Shown: piece after piece, positions 16,448-25,677 of the stretch
Layout: the number at the start of each line of letters is the position of its first letter
Numbering within the stretch: the first letter of the stretch is position 1
Source of the DNA: Bacillota bacterium
GTDB taxonomy: Bacteria > Bacillota > Clostridia > Saccharofermentanales > Fastidiosipilaceae
Assembly: GCA_030057555.1 (NCBI GenBank)
Contig: JASGUU010000006.1
Coordinates: 17,198-81,197, forward strand
Direction: 5' to 3'
Length of the DNA: 64,000 nucleotides
The notes under the pieces: model-generated
What the model saw: only the letters and a program-made list of their open reading frames with translations
Databases searched by the model: none
What the model was told of the DNA's origin: nothing
Translations under genes and position numbers: made by a program

Positions 16448-17506
16448 GTGAACAAGGTACTGGATAAGATTAAAGTGCTTCTGCCGGGGCTCCTCTACAG
16501 CGTGGCAGTTGCCATTCCGGCGCATCTGCTGGGGAAAAAGTTCCCTATCGCGGGAGGAGCCGTGATCGCCATTCTGATGGGCATGCTCATCAACGTCTTC
16601 TATAAGCCGGGGAAAGCTCTGGCACCAGGTGTCAAATTTGCTTCGAAGACCATCCTGCAGGCAGCGGTGGTCCTGCTCGGTTTCGGCCTCAATCTCTCTG
16701 TTGTAGTCCAGATCGGCGTATCTTCGTTGCCCATCATCATGAGTACCATCGCCACTTCGCTGCTTGTGGCCTATGTCATGCATAAAGCCTTGAAGGTGGA
16801 CGGGCAGATTTCCACCCTGATTGGCGTGGGAACCTCCATCTGCGGCGGTTCTGCCGTCGCTGCAACGGCACCAGTTATCGATGCCGACGACGAGAAAGTA
16901 GCTCAGGCGATCTCCGTTATCTTCTTCTTCAATGTTCTGGCGGCTATCTTTTTCCCGACCTTTGGCAACTGGATCGGCATTCCCCATGTTGACGGAGAGG
17001 CCTTCGGCCTTTTTGCGGCTACGGCAGTCAACGACACATCGAGTGTCACAGCTACGGCGTCCACCTGGGATACGATGCATAATCTCGGCTCGCAGACACT
17101 GAACCATGCCGTTACTGTCAAGCTGACCCGTACTCTGTTCATTATTCCCATTACCGTAGGCCTGGCTTTTATCAGAGGCAGGAAGGGAGCGGAGGGCCAG
17201 GGCGCCCGCAAAGAGAAATTCAACATCAAAAAGGCGGTCCCTCTTTTCATTGGCCTCTTCGTTCTGGCTTCTCTCGCCACGACCATCGTCGAAGCTCTTT
17301 CCGTGCCCTATGCCCATGAAGTCTTTGGCTTCTTCAAGTCCGCCAGCAAGTTCTTCATCGTCTGGGCCATGGCTGCCATAGGCCTCAACACCGATGTGGT
17401 CAAACTGGTCAAGACCGGCGGCAAACCCATTCTGCTTGGCTTTACCTGCTGGGTGGCAGTAACCGCCATGGGCCTGCTTATGATGAAGCTGACGGGTGTG
17501 TTTTAG
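16448..17506 (+). CDS. YeiH/UPF0324-family putative sulfate/sulfite-type exporter
   Basis: The 352-residue polytopic protein has about ten helices. Family blocks are FPIAGGAVIAILMGMLI, TILQAAVVLLGFGLNLS, the conserved VGTSICGGSAVAATAPVI and AVNDTSSVTATA, and the closing FFIVWAMAAIGLN. YeiH-like proteins are linked to sulfite or sulfonate-derived anion export, but transport has been shown for few of them. GTG at 16448 follows AAAGGAGA. It is followed by a terminator and then by a CoA-disulfide reductase and a siroheme protein, which supports a sulfur role. Confidence 0.82.
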   Translation: MNKVLDKIKVLLPGLLYSVAVAIPAHLLGKKFPIAGGAVIAILMGMLINVFYKPGKALAPGVKFASKTILQAAVVLLGFGLNLSVVVQIGVSSLPIIMSTIATSLLVAYVMHKALKVDGQISTLIGVGTSICGGSAVAATAPVIDADDEKVAQAISVIFFFNVLAAIFFPTFGNWIGIPHVDGEAFGLFAATAVNDTSSVTATASTWDTMHNLGSQTLNHAVTVKLTRTLFIIPITVGLAFIRGRKGAEGQGARKEKFNIKKAVPLFIGLFVLASLATTIVEALSVPYAHEVFGFFKSASKFFIVWAMAAIGLNTDVVKLVKTGGKPILLGFTCWVAVTAMGLLMMKLTGVF

Positions 17507-17551
17507 GCCCGTTTCCGGACGGGGAACTGGCAGCGGCCGGACAGGCGATTT

Positions 17552-17585
17552 GAAAGCCGGGATGGAACGTGTTCCGGCTTTCTTT
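17552..17585 (+). terminator. Intrinsic terminator after YeiH-like gene
   Basis: GAAAGCCGG (17552-17560) pairs with CCGGCTTTC (17574-17582), followed by TTT. It separates the exporter from the next two genes, which must have their own promoter in 17586-17780. Confidence 0.75.
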
Positions 17586-17787
17586 GCAGTCTGCCAGCGG
17601 GCTGCATATGCCCGGGACGCATTATTATCTGTTTAAAATCAGTCGAGGACGGGTACAACTTGCGCTATATCTCTGCCCAAATGTAAATCGTTCCTTATTG
17701 ATTCGTTCAGTGGCGCAGTGTTAGACTGTGCCCAATGTGCCGTAACTTCACGTGGTGCCAAATTTCAAAAGAAGAAGGTGTATGTCA

Positions 17788-19419
17788 ATGAAAGTTCTCA
17801 TCATCGGAGGCGTAGCTGCCGGAACAAAGGTTGCTGCCAAACTCAAACGCGAAGACCGTAGCTGTGAAGTTACCATGCTGACGAAGAGCAGGGACATCTC
17901 CTATGCCGGCTGCGGACTGCCGTACTATGTTGGCAAGGTGATCCCGGAGCGCGGCCAGCTGATCGTCAACACCCCCGACAGCTTCGCAGGTCTGACCGGT
18001 GTCACGGTCCAGACGGAAACGGAAGTCACCAGGGTCAATCCCGGCGATAAGACGGTTGAGGCGAAGGACCTGAAGACAGGGAAGTACAGCACCTACTCCT
18101 ACGACAAGCTCGTTATCGCCACGGGTGCCGATGCCATCAGGCCCCGTATCGAGGGAATCGATCTGGAGAATGTCTTCCTGATGCGCACACCCGATGATGC
18201 CGTGGCACTTCGTGACGCGGTCGAAGCCGGAAAGATCAGGCGTGCCGTTGTTGTCGGCGGCGGCTTTATCGGACTGGAGATTGCCGAGAACCTGGATGTT
18301 CAGGGAGTCAGAGTTACGCTCGTCGATATGGCCGATCAGATCCTGCCCGGCTTTGAGAAGGGGCTCGCCGAATACGCAGCCAACCACATGATCGAGAACG
18401 GCATCATGATCTTCACCAACACCCCGCTCGAAGCCATTACCGGCGAAGGGAAGGTTGCGGGTGTCAGGGCCGGCGGCCGCAATTTTAAAACCGACGCCGT
18501 TGTGCTCTCTGTTGGAGTCAGGCCCAATACCGCCTTCCTCGCGGATTCGGGCATCGAGCTCATGCCGAACCGAACGATCAGGACCAACGAATACCTCGAA
18601 ACCAATATCAAGGACATCTATGCCGTTGGCGACTGCGCCATGGTGACGAATATCCTGACCAGGGCTCCCAGCTGGTCTCCCATGGGTTCGACGGCCAATA
18701 TCGCGGGCCGCATAGCCGCCACGAACATCGCGGGTGCCAGGGAAAAACGGGGCTATCGGGGCGTGCTGGGAACCGCAGTTGTCAAGCTGCCCGGACTCAA
18801 CGCCGCGAGAACCGGCCTGACCGAGGCCGATGCCGCCGAGGCGGGCTACAGTCCTGTCAGTGTCGTGACTGTTGTCGATGACAAGGCACACTACTATCCC
18901 GACGCCTCGATCTTTATCGTCAAGATGGTGGCCGACAGGAATACCAGGAAACTGCTGGGCCTGCAGGTACTGGGCAAGGGCGCGGTCGACAAGATGGCCG
19001 ACATCGCCGTCACGGCCATGACCCTGGGTGCGACGCTCGATGATGTCGCGAATCTGGATCTGTCCTATGCTCCGCCGTTCTCGACTGCCATCCATCCCTT
19101 CGCCCACACGGTGAACATCCTGCTGAACAAGATCGACGGTGCCTTTGAGACCATCACGCCGGCTGCCTATGCGAACGGCGAAGCCAAAGACTATAAGGTC
19201 ATCGACGCCTCGACGATGCCGTCCATCCCCGGAGCTCCGTATCTCGATCTCGTGAAGGTCGAGGGCGAGGTTCCCGGATATGCGAAGGACGAGAAGCTGC
19301 TCCTGGTCTGCACGAGGGGCAAGAGAGCATATATGCTGCAGAACCGGTTGAAATATTACGGATATACCAATACACTGGTTCTCGAAGGTGGCACAACTGT
19401 AAATGAAATTGAATTATAA
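17788..19419 (+). CDS. CoA-disulfide reductase-type flavoprotein with C-terminal rhodanese domain
   Basis: The 543-residue protein has an FAD-binding start (KVLIIGGVAAGTKVAAKL), the single redox Cys42 in SYAGCGLPYYVG that defines CoA-disulfide reductases, Npx and NADH polysulfide reductases, an NAD-binding GGGFIGLEIAENL, the DCAMV FAD block, and a dimerisation domain to about residue 445. Residues 470-543 form a rhodanese-like domain with Cys508 in the active loop CTRGKR. Such fusions reduce CoA disulfides, persulfides or polysulfide with NAD(P)H. ATG 17788 is preferred to 17782 for spacing from AGAAGGTG. The siroheme gene follows after 38 bp, probably in the same transcript. Confidence 0.87.
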   Translation: MKVLIIGGVAAGTKVAAKLKREDRSCEVTMLTKSRDISYAGCGLPYYVGKVIPERGQLIVNTPDSFAGLTGVTVQTETEVTRVNPGDKTVEAKDLKTGKYSTYSYDKLVIATGADAIRPRIEGIDLENVFLMRTPDDAVALRDAVEAGKIRRAVVVGGGFIGLEIAENLDVQGVRVTLVDMADQILPGFEKGLAEYAANHMIENGIMIFTNTPLEAITGEGKVAGVRAGGRNFKTDAVVLSVGVRPNTAFLADSGIELMPNRTIRTNEYLETNIKDIYAVGDCAMVTNILTRAPSWSPMGSTANIAGRIAATNIAGAREKRGYRGVLGTAVVKLPGLNAARTGLTEADAAEAGYSPVSVVTVVDDKAHYYPDASIFIVKMVADRNTRKLLGLQVLGKGAVDKMADIAVTAMTLGATLDDVANLDLSYAPPFSTAIHPFAHTVNILLNKIDGAFETITPAAYANGEAKDYKVIDASTMPSIPGAPYLDLVKVEGEVPGYAKDEKLLLVCTRGKRAYMLQNRLKYYGYTNTLVLEGGTTVNEIEL

Positions 19420-19457
19420 AGTCAATTTCATAATTTAGAACAGGGAGGATAATGTTT

Positions 19458-20411
19458 ATGTCGACTTTGACAATCAGCGCTGAAGACACCAGAAGAGTGA
19501 AGGGTCTCGGTTTCCTGAGCAACAAGGGCACGGACAACTTCTCCGGGCGGATCATCACCGTCAACGGGAAGATCACGGCGGCACAGAGCCAGTGCATCGC
19601 GGAAGCGGCCGATCTGTTCGGGAACGGGAATATCACGTTCACATCCAGATTGACGATCGAAGTGCCCGGGATCCCCTATCACAAGATCGAGGAATTCAGA
19701 GCCTATATTGCCAAAGAAGGCCTTATGACGGGCGGTACCGGCTCGAAAACGCGTCCGGTTGTCTCCTGCAAAGGCACCACCTGCCAGTATGGCCTGATCG
19801 ATACCTTTGCGGTTTCCGAAAAGATCCATGAGCTGTTCTTCCTGGGCTACGCCGATGTGCGGCTGCCCCATAAGTTCAAGATCGCCGTCGGCGGCTGCCC
19901 CAACAACTGTGTGAAGCCCGACCTGAACGATCTGGGTGTCATCGGTCAGCTGCGGCCCAACTTCGACGAGAGCCTGTGCATGGGCTGCAGGAAGTGCCCT
20001 GTCGAGGATGTCTGCCCGATGTTTGCCGCTAAAGTTGAGAACCGCATGCTGGTCATCGATCATGAGAAGTGCAACAACTGCGGCCTCTGTGTTGACAAGT
20101 GCCACTTCGACTCCATTCCCGACGGCAATCAGGGCTACAAGGTCACCATCGGCGGCATGTGGGGCAAGCGCGGTCGTCCCGGTACTCCGCTTGGCAGGAT
20201 CTTCGACACCGAGCAGGAGCTCTACGACGTCATCGAGAAGGCCATCCTCCTGTACCGGGAGCAGGGCATCACCGGTGAGAGATTCGCCCAGACCATCGAC
20301 AGGCTCGGCTTCGAGAACGTTGAAGCTCAGCTGCTGGCGAATGACCTGCTCGAGAGAAAGCAGGAGATTCTGGATGCCGCACTGCACCTTTCGGGCGGAG
20401 CCACCTGCTGA
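19458..20411 (+). CDS. AsrC-like siroheme/4Fe-4S sulfite or nitrite reductase subunit
   Basis: The 317-residue protein starts at ATG 19458 (GGGAGG nine bases upstream; ATG 19452 is too close). It has the ferredoxin-like N-domain (RLTIEVPGIPYHKIEEF), the siroheme-Fe-S cysteines Cys104/Cys109 and Cys147/Cys151 (SCKGTTC; GGCPNNC), and an inserted pair of 4Fe-4S motifs (CMGCRKCPVEDVCP; CNNCGLCVDKC). This layout matches AsrC and small single-polypeptide siroheme reductases. AsrA and AsrB partners are not in the window, so the electron donor is unclear; the upstream flavoprotein is one candidate. It probably reduces sulfite or a related oxyanion in the cytoplasm. Confidence 0.85.
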   Translation: MSTLTISAEDTRRVKGLGFLSNKGTDNFSGRIITVNGKITAAQSQCIAEAADLFGNGNITFTSRLTIEVPGIPYHKIEEFRAYIAKEGLMTGGTGSKTRPVVSCKGTTCQYGLIDTFAVSEKIHELFFLGYADVRLPHKFKIAVGGCPNNCVKPDLNDLGVIGQLRPNFDESLCMGCRKCPVEDVCPMFAAKVENRMLVIDHEKCNNCGLCVDKCHFDSIPDGNQGYKVTIGGMWGKRGRPGTPLGRIFDTEQELYDVIEKAILLYREQGITGERFAQTIDRLGFENVEAQLLANDLLERKQEILDAALHLSGGATC

Positions 20412-20474
20412 TCCGGAGGACATCCGCCAGGCTTTGGCAAAGTTCCAGGGCCCGGCTGGCTGAAAGCTGAAAGG

Positions 20475-20506
20475 AGAGAGGGAAGCGTCTCGTTTCCCTC
20501 TCTTTT
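20475..20506 (+). terminator. Intrinsic terminator of siroheme transcript
   Basis: AGAGAGGGAA (20475-20484) pairs with TTCCCTCTCT (20494-20503), leading into TTTT. It also lies past the end of the convergent ABC operon and may serve both. Confidence 0.8.
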
Positions 20507-20531
20507 CATGTCAATATGCCGCCAGAGTCAC

Positions 20532-21314
20532 CTATGCTTTCAGAGAGAACAGGTACTGTTTCTGCTCTCCGCCTCCCGCTTCGAACTCCAGACGGATCTG
20601 TGTCGATGAGACATGAAAAACCCGGTCAATCTCCCCGCTCTCAAAGACCTTTTCCGGGCTGTCGAAAATTACCACTTCTCCCTGATCCAGCAGACAGACT
20701 CTGTCGGAATACATCAGGGCATTGCCGAGATCGTGCAGCACCATGACGATGGTTTTTCCCATCTCCTTCAGCTGCCTGATGACCTCCAGAATTTCCAGCT
20801 TATGATTGATGTCCAGATAGATGGTCGGTTCATCCAGAAAGACCAGGTCGGTATTCTGGGCCAGCAGCATCGCCAGATAGACCTTCTGGCACTGTCCACC
20901 GGACAGCTGGCGTACATTTTTGTGGATGTATTCTTCGAGGTTCAGGCTCTCAATCGCCTGTCTGACGATGTCACGGTCCTCCTCCCGGGGCGTTCGGGAG
21001 AAGCCCAGATATGGGTATCTCCCATGCATGACCAGATTATAGGCCGTGATATTGGGTATGCTGCGGGTCTGGGGCAGGAAAGACAGCAGCTTCGCCAGCT
21101 CCTTCCCCGGGAAGGTCGCGATGTCTCTGCCGTCCAGGCTGACCGTGCCGGCCAGAGGCTTCAGTATGCTGGCGGCTGTTTTCAGAAGGGTGGTCTTGCC
21201 GCAGCCATTCTTGCCAATGATCGAGGTGATGCTGCCCTTCTCAAAAGACAGATTGATGTTGTGCAGTATCCTGGTCCGGTTGTAGCCGGCGCTGATGTCT
21301 CGCAGCTCAATCAT
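20532..21314 (-). CDS. Iron/cobalamin-type ABC importer ATPase (FecE/BtuD-like)
   Basis: The 260-residue ATPase starts at ATG 21314 (MIELRDISAGYNRTRILHNI) and overlaps the permease gene by 8 bp. Walker A is GKNGCGKTT, the Q-loop LLSFLPQTRSI, the signature LSGGQCQKVYLA, Walker B LVFLDEPTIYLD and the H-loop VMVLHDLGNAL. Gln-Cys after the signature and Tyr in Walker B (usually Thr-Ser/Asn) are small departures. It powers uptake of an iron-siderophore, heme or corrinoid by the FecBCD-type system encoded upstream. No metal-responsive operator was recognised. Confidence 0.9.
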   Translation of the reverse strand: MIELRDISAGYNRTRILHNINLSFEKGSITSIIGKNGCGKTTLLKTAASILKPLAGTVSLDGRDIATFPGKELAKLLSFLPQTRSIPNITAYNLVMHGRYPYLGFSRTPREEDRDIVRQAIESLNLEEYIHKNVRQLSGGQCQKVYLAMLLAQNTDLVFLDEPTIYLDINHKLEILEVIRQLKEMGKTIVMVLHDLGNALMYSDRVCLLDQGEVVIFDSPEKVFESGEIDRVFHVSSTQIRLEFEAGGGEQKQYLFSLKA

Positions 21315-22386
21315 AGAGCTGCCCTCTGCTGCCCCTCGAGAGCAGCCAGAGAAAGAACGGTCCACCCAGAAAGGACATGATGATTCCCACGGGCAGCTCG
21401 TAGGGTGCAAAGATCACTCTGGCGACGAGATCGCAGGACAGGGTGAAAATGCTGCCCAGCAGGGCGGAGACGGGGAGCAGGATGCGGTTGTCATAGCCGA
21501 CGATAATGCGGGAGGTATGCGGGACAATCAACCCGACAAAACCCAGTATGCCGGTAAAGCTGATGGAGCTTCCCACCATGATGGCAGCCAGGATCAGGTA
21601 GAAAAAGCGAAATACCCCGACGTTCATGCCGAGAGACCTGGCGCTGTCGTCGCCCAGTGCGAGCACGTTCATGTCGTAGCTGCGAATCAGGGTGATGATA
21701 AACGTGAGCACAATGAGAAGCCCGGCAAATTTCAGCCTGTCCAGGGTCACGGCGGAAAAACCGCCAATGAGAAAGGCGGCACGGTCCACCACCGCGTCGG
21801 GCTTCAGTATGATGACGGTATCGATCATGGCCCCGATAAAGCTGCCTACCGCCACACCTGAGAGGATGATGGTGACTCTGGAAGCCCCGGTCTTCTGTGC
21901 CACCAGATAGACAAGCAGCGTCGTCACGATGGCGCCGGTGAAGGCCGCTACCGTCTTCAGGTAGAAGCTCATGGGGAAGAACACCGCAGCCAGGACGGCG
22001 AAGAGGCCGGCCCCCGAGTTGATGCCGATGATGTTGGGTCCTGCGAGAGAGTTGTTCAGCACCGACTGGAGAATGACACCCGCCACCGACAGGGCGGCGC
22101 CGGCCAGTATGGCTGCCAGTGTCCGGGGTATTCTCACATATTTGATGGTTCTGTAGACGGTGGAAGATGCATCGCCTTCCCCGAGCGCGCTGACGATGGC
22201 TGACAGGGGAATTTTCGTTGAGCCGAAGCTGATGCTGAAAAAAACTGTGAGCGCAAGCAGGAGCAGGAGAAGAGCTATAACGGTCAGGTTATAGCTCTTC
22301 CGGCTCTTTTCCATGGCGACTGCTTCGCCATGCGATTCAGCTTTATTCAAATATCTCCGGGTAAAGAATTTTTGCAATATATTCAT
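21307..22386 (-). CDS. FecCD-family ABC permease
   Basis: The hydrophobic protein has about ten membrane helices, with the family blocks RIPRTLAAILAGAALSVAG, NSLAGPNIIGINSGAG and FTGILGFVGLIVPHTSRII. It is the transmembrane homodimer of a ferric-siderophore or cobalamin importer. ATG 22386 (359 residues) has a ribosome-binding GGGGTGA and overlaps the binding-protein gene by 44 bp; ATG 22314 (335 residues, starting MEKSRKSYNLT) looks more typical of the family but has no binding site. A 13-bp inverted repeat lies just inside the shorter start. The operon order is binding protein, permease, ATPase. Confidence 0.88.
   Translation of the reverse strand: MNILQKFFTRRYLNKAESHGEAVAMEKSRKSYNLTVIALLLLLLALTVFFSISFGSTKIPLSAIVSALGEGDASSTVYRTIKYVRIPRTLAAILAGAALSVAGVILQSVLNNSLAGPNIIGINSGAGLFAVLAAVFFPMSFYLKTVAAFTGAIVTTLLVYLVAQKTGASRVTIILSGVAVGSFIGAMIDTVIILKPDAVVDRAAFLIGGFSAVTLDRLKFAGLLIVLTFIITLIRSYDMNVLALGDDSARSLGMNVGVFRFFYLILAAIMVGSSISFTGILGFVGLIVPHTSRIIVGYDNRILLPVSALLGSIFTLSCDLVARVIFAPYELPVGIIMSFLGGPFFLWLLSRGSRGQLYD
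22269..22300 (-). repeat. Perfect 13-bp inverted repeat at the 5' end of the permease gene
   Basis: GAAGAGCTATAAC (22269-22281) and GTTATAGCTCTTC (22288-22300) flank a 6-nt loop inside the first codons of the mature-looking permease. In the message it would form a stable stem 12-45 nt after ATG 22314, where it could limit translation relative to the binding protein. Confidence 0.6.
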
Positions 22387-23419
22387 AGCTTTCACCCCAG
22401 CGCACATTGGGCTTGTAGTGGAACAATTCCTTGGGGAGCACATGGTATCTGCCGTTCTCGACGGCAGTCAAAGTATTCCAGGCGGGGTTGCTCTGTATGC
22501 CATCGGCCAGGGCCTGCAGGGATTTTTCGGGGTCGGCCATCGTCACGACAAAGATATAGTCCGGGTCCTCCTGGATGATGATCTCCAGGCTCAGCTCTTC
22601 GAGAAGTGACTCATGCTTTGCTGCGATGTTGACGGTCCCGAGGTCGTCCAGGATTTTGCAGGTCATGTTGTCTTCGCTTTTGGCCTTTGCACCGCTGGAA
22701 AACGCACGAATGAACAGGATTTCGGGCTTTTCAGCCTCGGCCATGTCCGGAACCCGGGCCAGAATGTTCTCAATCTGCTCCTTCACTTCCAGGCCGTTCT
22801 TTTCATACAGCTCTTCATGTCCGGTGATGTCCGTGCAGATCCTCAGCATGTTCAGGTAGTCTGCAAAGTACTCCACCTTGAAGAAGGCGTGTACGATACC
22901 CATCTGCCGGAAGGATTCGGCGATATTCACGTGGCCCGCCACGTCAGGGGAGAGGATGACGAAATCGGGAGAAAGAGCGATGATCTCCTCGAGGTTCGGT
23001 TCCTTGACCGTGCCAATGATATGGGTGTCGGCAGGGAGGCCCAGATCCCTTTCGCTCATGACGTCGCTGGTCACACCGATAAGCTCTCCGCCGGCCAGCA
23101 GCCAGGTTTCGGCGAACGAGCCCATCAGTGAAACGACTTTCCGGGGCTGTGCGGGCAGCTCAACGACATATCCTGCGGCGTCGGTGAAGCTGTAGTAGAG
23201 CTCACCAGCGGTTTCTGAATCCTCTGTACTGCCTGCCTCCGTGGCAGCTTCCAGACTGGTGTTCGGGGTGACGCTGTCCTTGACGGGATACGTCTTTTCC
23301 TGACAGCCGGTCACCAGTGATATGAGCAAAACAGGGACCAGAAGGAGATGAATCACCCTTTCTGACTGGATAGATAATGCTGAATCTCGAAATAGAATCA
23401 TATTTATGATGTTCTTCAT
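22343..23419 (-). CDS. Iron-siderophore/cobalamin-binding lipoprotein (FecB/BtuF-like)
   Basis: The 358-residue protein has an N-terminal hydrophobic stretch ending in the lipobox LVTGC near residue 39, then a short Thr/Glu/Ser-rich linker. The helical-backbone binding-protein fold shows PRKVVSLMGSFAETWLLAG, IGTVKEPNLEEIIALSPDFVIL, and FVVTMADPEKSLQALAD, all typical of TroA/FecB-class proteins. It delivers the metal chelate to the permease encoded next, whose gene overlaps its 3' end. The first ATG at 23419 gives an unusually long cytoplasmic head before the signal helix; a later start (MILFRD) is possible. The ligand is unknown. Confidence 0.85.
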   Translation of the reverse strand: MKNIINMILFRDSALSIQSERVIHLLLVPVLLISLVTGCQEKTYPVKDSVTPNTSLEAATEAGSTEDSETAGELYYSFTDAAGYVVELPAQPRKVVSLMGSFAETWLLAGGELIGVTSDVMSERDLGLPADTHIIGTVKEPNLEEIIALSPDFVILSPDVAGHVNIAESFRQMGIVHAFFKVEYFADYLNMLRICTDITGHEELYEKNGLEVKEQIENILARVPDMAEAEKPEILFIRAFSSGAKAKSEDNMTCKILDDLGTVNIAAKHESLLEELSLEIIIQEDPDYIFVVTMADPEKSLQALADGIQSNPAWNTLTAVENGRYHVLPKELFHYKPNVRWGESYEYIAKILYPEIFE

Positions 23420-24483
23420 AATGTTTCAATTCCTCTGGCTGATATAATTACAGCTTCACTTGGAGCGCACATAAGCGCATCCTCCAGGCTGTCCTAGCAT
23501 TGTAGTGTTTGGGCTGTTCATTGTAAAGAATGGCCATGGAGAAGAAAAGCAACTGCGTCTGCTCTAATTGCGTTTATCTGGAAGAATTGTGTTTATAGTG
23601 CCTGCAATTTAATAGTAATGTGACTAATAGCGCTCTTGTATTTTCGTTTCCTGTAATAGTTGTTCCTCCCGGGCCTGGGTGCGGGTGCCAGTGTCCGGAA
23701 GCAATCCCCTCTCCCTCACGGGTACGGGCGGCGAAATCTGTTTTACGTTCTCTGCTCCTGTGCCAGACCGGATTTGCCAGGTCTTGTCCGGGAGAAAGCT
23801 CTGCTGCACATGTTCTGCATTCCTCAAAACTCGGTGTTCTCGGGGAACGAACCCTTTTCCTGCGACCTGATGTCGCTGTACCTGATCGCCGGAAAGTCGG
23901 GGAGCGGGTCTGGCGTCATCGCGCTGACCATGTCGATGGAGGCAAACTGACAGGTTGACGGCGACGTGTCTCCATGTTCTCGGGATCGGCGAAGACCACC
24001 CGGTTCAGGACCTCGGCAACCCGGGCGTACGCGCCGTTGTCAAAGTCCCCCTGCGCCCGGCTCAGAATCGTCTCCTTCGTTTCGAACGCGACGACAGGCA
24101 GGCCACCTCCTGCGAAGTGATGGCACGGCACCGCTGGTTCCGCATCCGGTCGCTTGACAGCTGTACAGGAAGTGAAGAAACTGGCCTAACACCTAATACT
24201 AGACGGAATTTCTTTTCAAAACACACCCGTTTTCCGGTAAAATAGTATGTAAATCCGTTGCAGAGTTGTTCGCACAGCTTGTGCAGTGTCACCTGGCGCC
24301 TGGCGATCTGTCGTCTCAGAATGCTGCTTCCGCAGCAGTTGGCCACGGACGCGAGTCGTGTTTTGCATGGCAGAAGCTGGTCCTACAGGAGCTTACACAG
24401 TTTCTCAGATGCCAGGACTCCCTGTTACTGCTGTTTTAACATCTGCCTGGAGACACAATGATCGTTAGAGGAGCTTCAAGCAA
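23420..24483. other. Gene-poor kilobase with one protein relic
   Basis: Apart from the alkylsulfatase relic at 23916-24131, no gene is supported. The plus-strand frames at 23620-23958 are the complement of the relic region and have no family features of their own. The segment looks like decayed coding DNA. A weak promoter (TTCAAA 24215, TAAAAT 24238, 17-bp spacer) may serve the LuxR-type gene. Confidence 0.55.
23916..24131 (-). pseudogene. Relic of an MBL-fold alkylsulfatase (dimerisation-domain fragment)
   Basis: The minus-strand frame reads FETKETILSRAQGDFDNG then AYARVAEVLNRVVFADPEN, which is unmistakably the alkylsulfatase dimerisation-domain block seen in SdsA1/YjcS-type enzymes (family pattern: G-Y-RWVAEVLNHVVFADPDN). 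The frame then degenerates, with no metal-binding domain upstream and no SCP2 domain downstream. It is a fragment of a second, more canonical alkylsulfatase, distinct from the intact gene at 28690-30501. The fold assignment of the block is fairly sure; the borders are approximate. Confidence 0.7.
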
Positions 24484-25563
24484 GTGGATTGCATGGCGGA
24501 GAAGGTTCACAGCGACAGCGCGGGGTGTAAATCGGAGGATGCGTTTGTGGCTGCCCGGAGGCACGGTGAAGGAGCGAGGGCTATCCTGGAATATCTGTTT
24601 CCCGATCTGACTCTGGGCAACGGTTCACCAGACGACCCGGTTGTGGCGCTGTCCGATGAGGAAGAAGACGCAGTCGCAAATATGGTGCACTTCTTTTTAC
24701 AGGCGCGATATGAGGAAGCCTCTGCCGAGGCCATACGCTGCAGGCGCAGCCGTCACCCGGAAATACGTGAACTGGCGTTGCTGGGACATGTCATGACCAA
24801 CGTGGCACAGCACAATACCGAGGCTATCCTGAATGACTTTCAAACCCTGAACGTGAAAGCGCAGCATCCGGAAAACAGGCGAGTTGCCGTGCTCAATGAT
24901 GTTTCCCGTTTCGTTTTGTCGGTCTTTTTCCATCTGAGTGAAGATATTGCTCCGCTGCCGCAGGTAGATTTCCGCGATAGTTCCGAGGGCATCCGGCTCT
25001 TTTCACTGTACGCGCGGTCTTACGCGCATTATCTGCAGCAGGAATATGCACAGGCGCTGGGTGTGGCTGAGGCGGCGCTGTTGATGGCTGCTGATCGTCA
25101 TCAGATCATCAGCATCTACCTGAATCTGGCGGCTTCCATGGCGGCCATGAATCTGTCCCGTTTTGAGCAGGCCGACCAGTTCTTTCTCCATGCGCTGGAG
25201 CTGGCCATTCCGGACGGATACATCCAGCCCTTTATCGGGCATCACGGACCATTGCAGGGAATGGTGGAGAAACACATCCGTGACCGGGAACCAGAACTGT
25301 ACAAGCTGATCGCGGAGAAGGTCGTGCGCTTCAGAGGCGGATGGACGAAGATTCACAATCCGCAGTCCCCCGACAAGGTTACCGACCTGTTGACTCCCTA
25401 CGAATATGCACTGGCCATGCTGGCAGCCAAGGGCAGGACCAATCAGGAAATTGCCGATTTCATGTACCTTTCTATCAACACGGTGAAATCCTACCTTTCG
25501 GTGATTTATCAGAAGCTCGGCATTACAAAACGTACCGATCTGAAAGCGTGCTTGAGCAAATGA
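24484..25563 (+). CDS. LuxR-family transcriptional regulator
   Basis: The 359-residue protein ends in a LuxR/NarL-type helix-turn-helix (residues about 300-355): LTPYEYALAMLAAKGRTNQE, IADFMYLSINTVKSYLSVIY, QKLGITKRTDL. The preceding 250 residues are alpha-helical with TPR-like character (EQADQFFLHALELAI), as in the C-terminal half of MalT-type regulators, but there is no N-terminal P-loop ATPase or receiver domain. GTG 24484 follows AGAGGAG. It is followed convergently by the STAS/phosphatase operon. The target is unknown; the biosynthetic cluster 6 kb downstream is one candidate. Confidence 0.85.
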   Translation: MDCMAEKVHSDSAGCKSEDAFVAARRHGEGARAILEYLFPDLTLGNGSPDDPVVALSDEEEDAVANMVHFFLQARYEEASAEAIRCRRSRHPEIRELALLGHVMTNVAQHNTEAILNDFQTLNVKAQHPENRRVAVLNDVSRFVLSVFFHLSEDIAPLPQVDFRDSSEGIRLFSLYARSYAHYLQQEYAQALGVAEAALLMAADRHQIISIYLNLAASMAAMNLSRFEQADQFFLHALELAIPDGYIQPFIGHHGPLQGMVEKHIRDREPELYKLIAEKVVRFRGGWTKIHNPQSPDKVTDLLTPYEYALAMLAAKGRTNQEIADFMYLSINTVKSYLSVIYQKLGITKRTDLKACLSK

Positions 25564-25677
25564 CAGATCATGACCAGGGTGGACGCTCTTTCCGACTGGC
25601 AGCCGCCCCGGCGCCATACCGTGTCATTGTTCTCCGGTTCTCGAAGCGCCCTGACGTCAGCGGGGCAAACCTGCAAT

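Noticed and set aside
23620..23958. Plus-strand frames in the empty kilobase
   Set aside because: They overlap the antisense of the alkylsulfatase relic and lack motifs or start signals.
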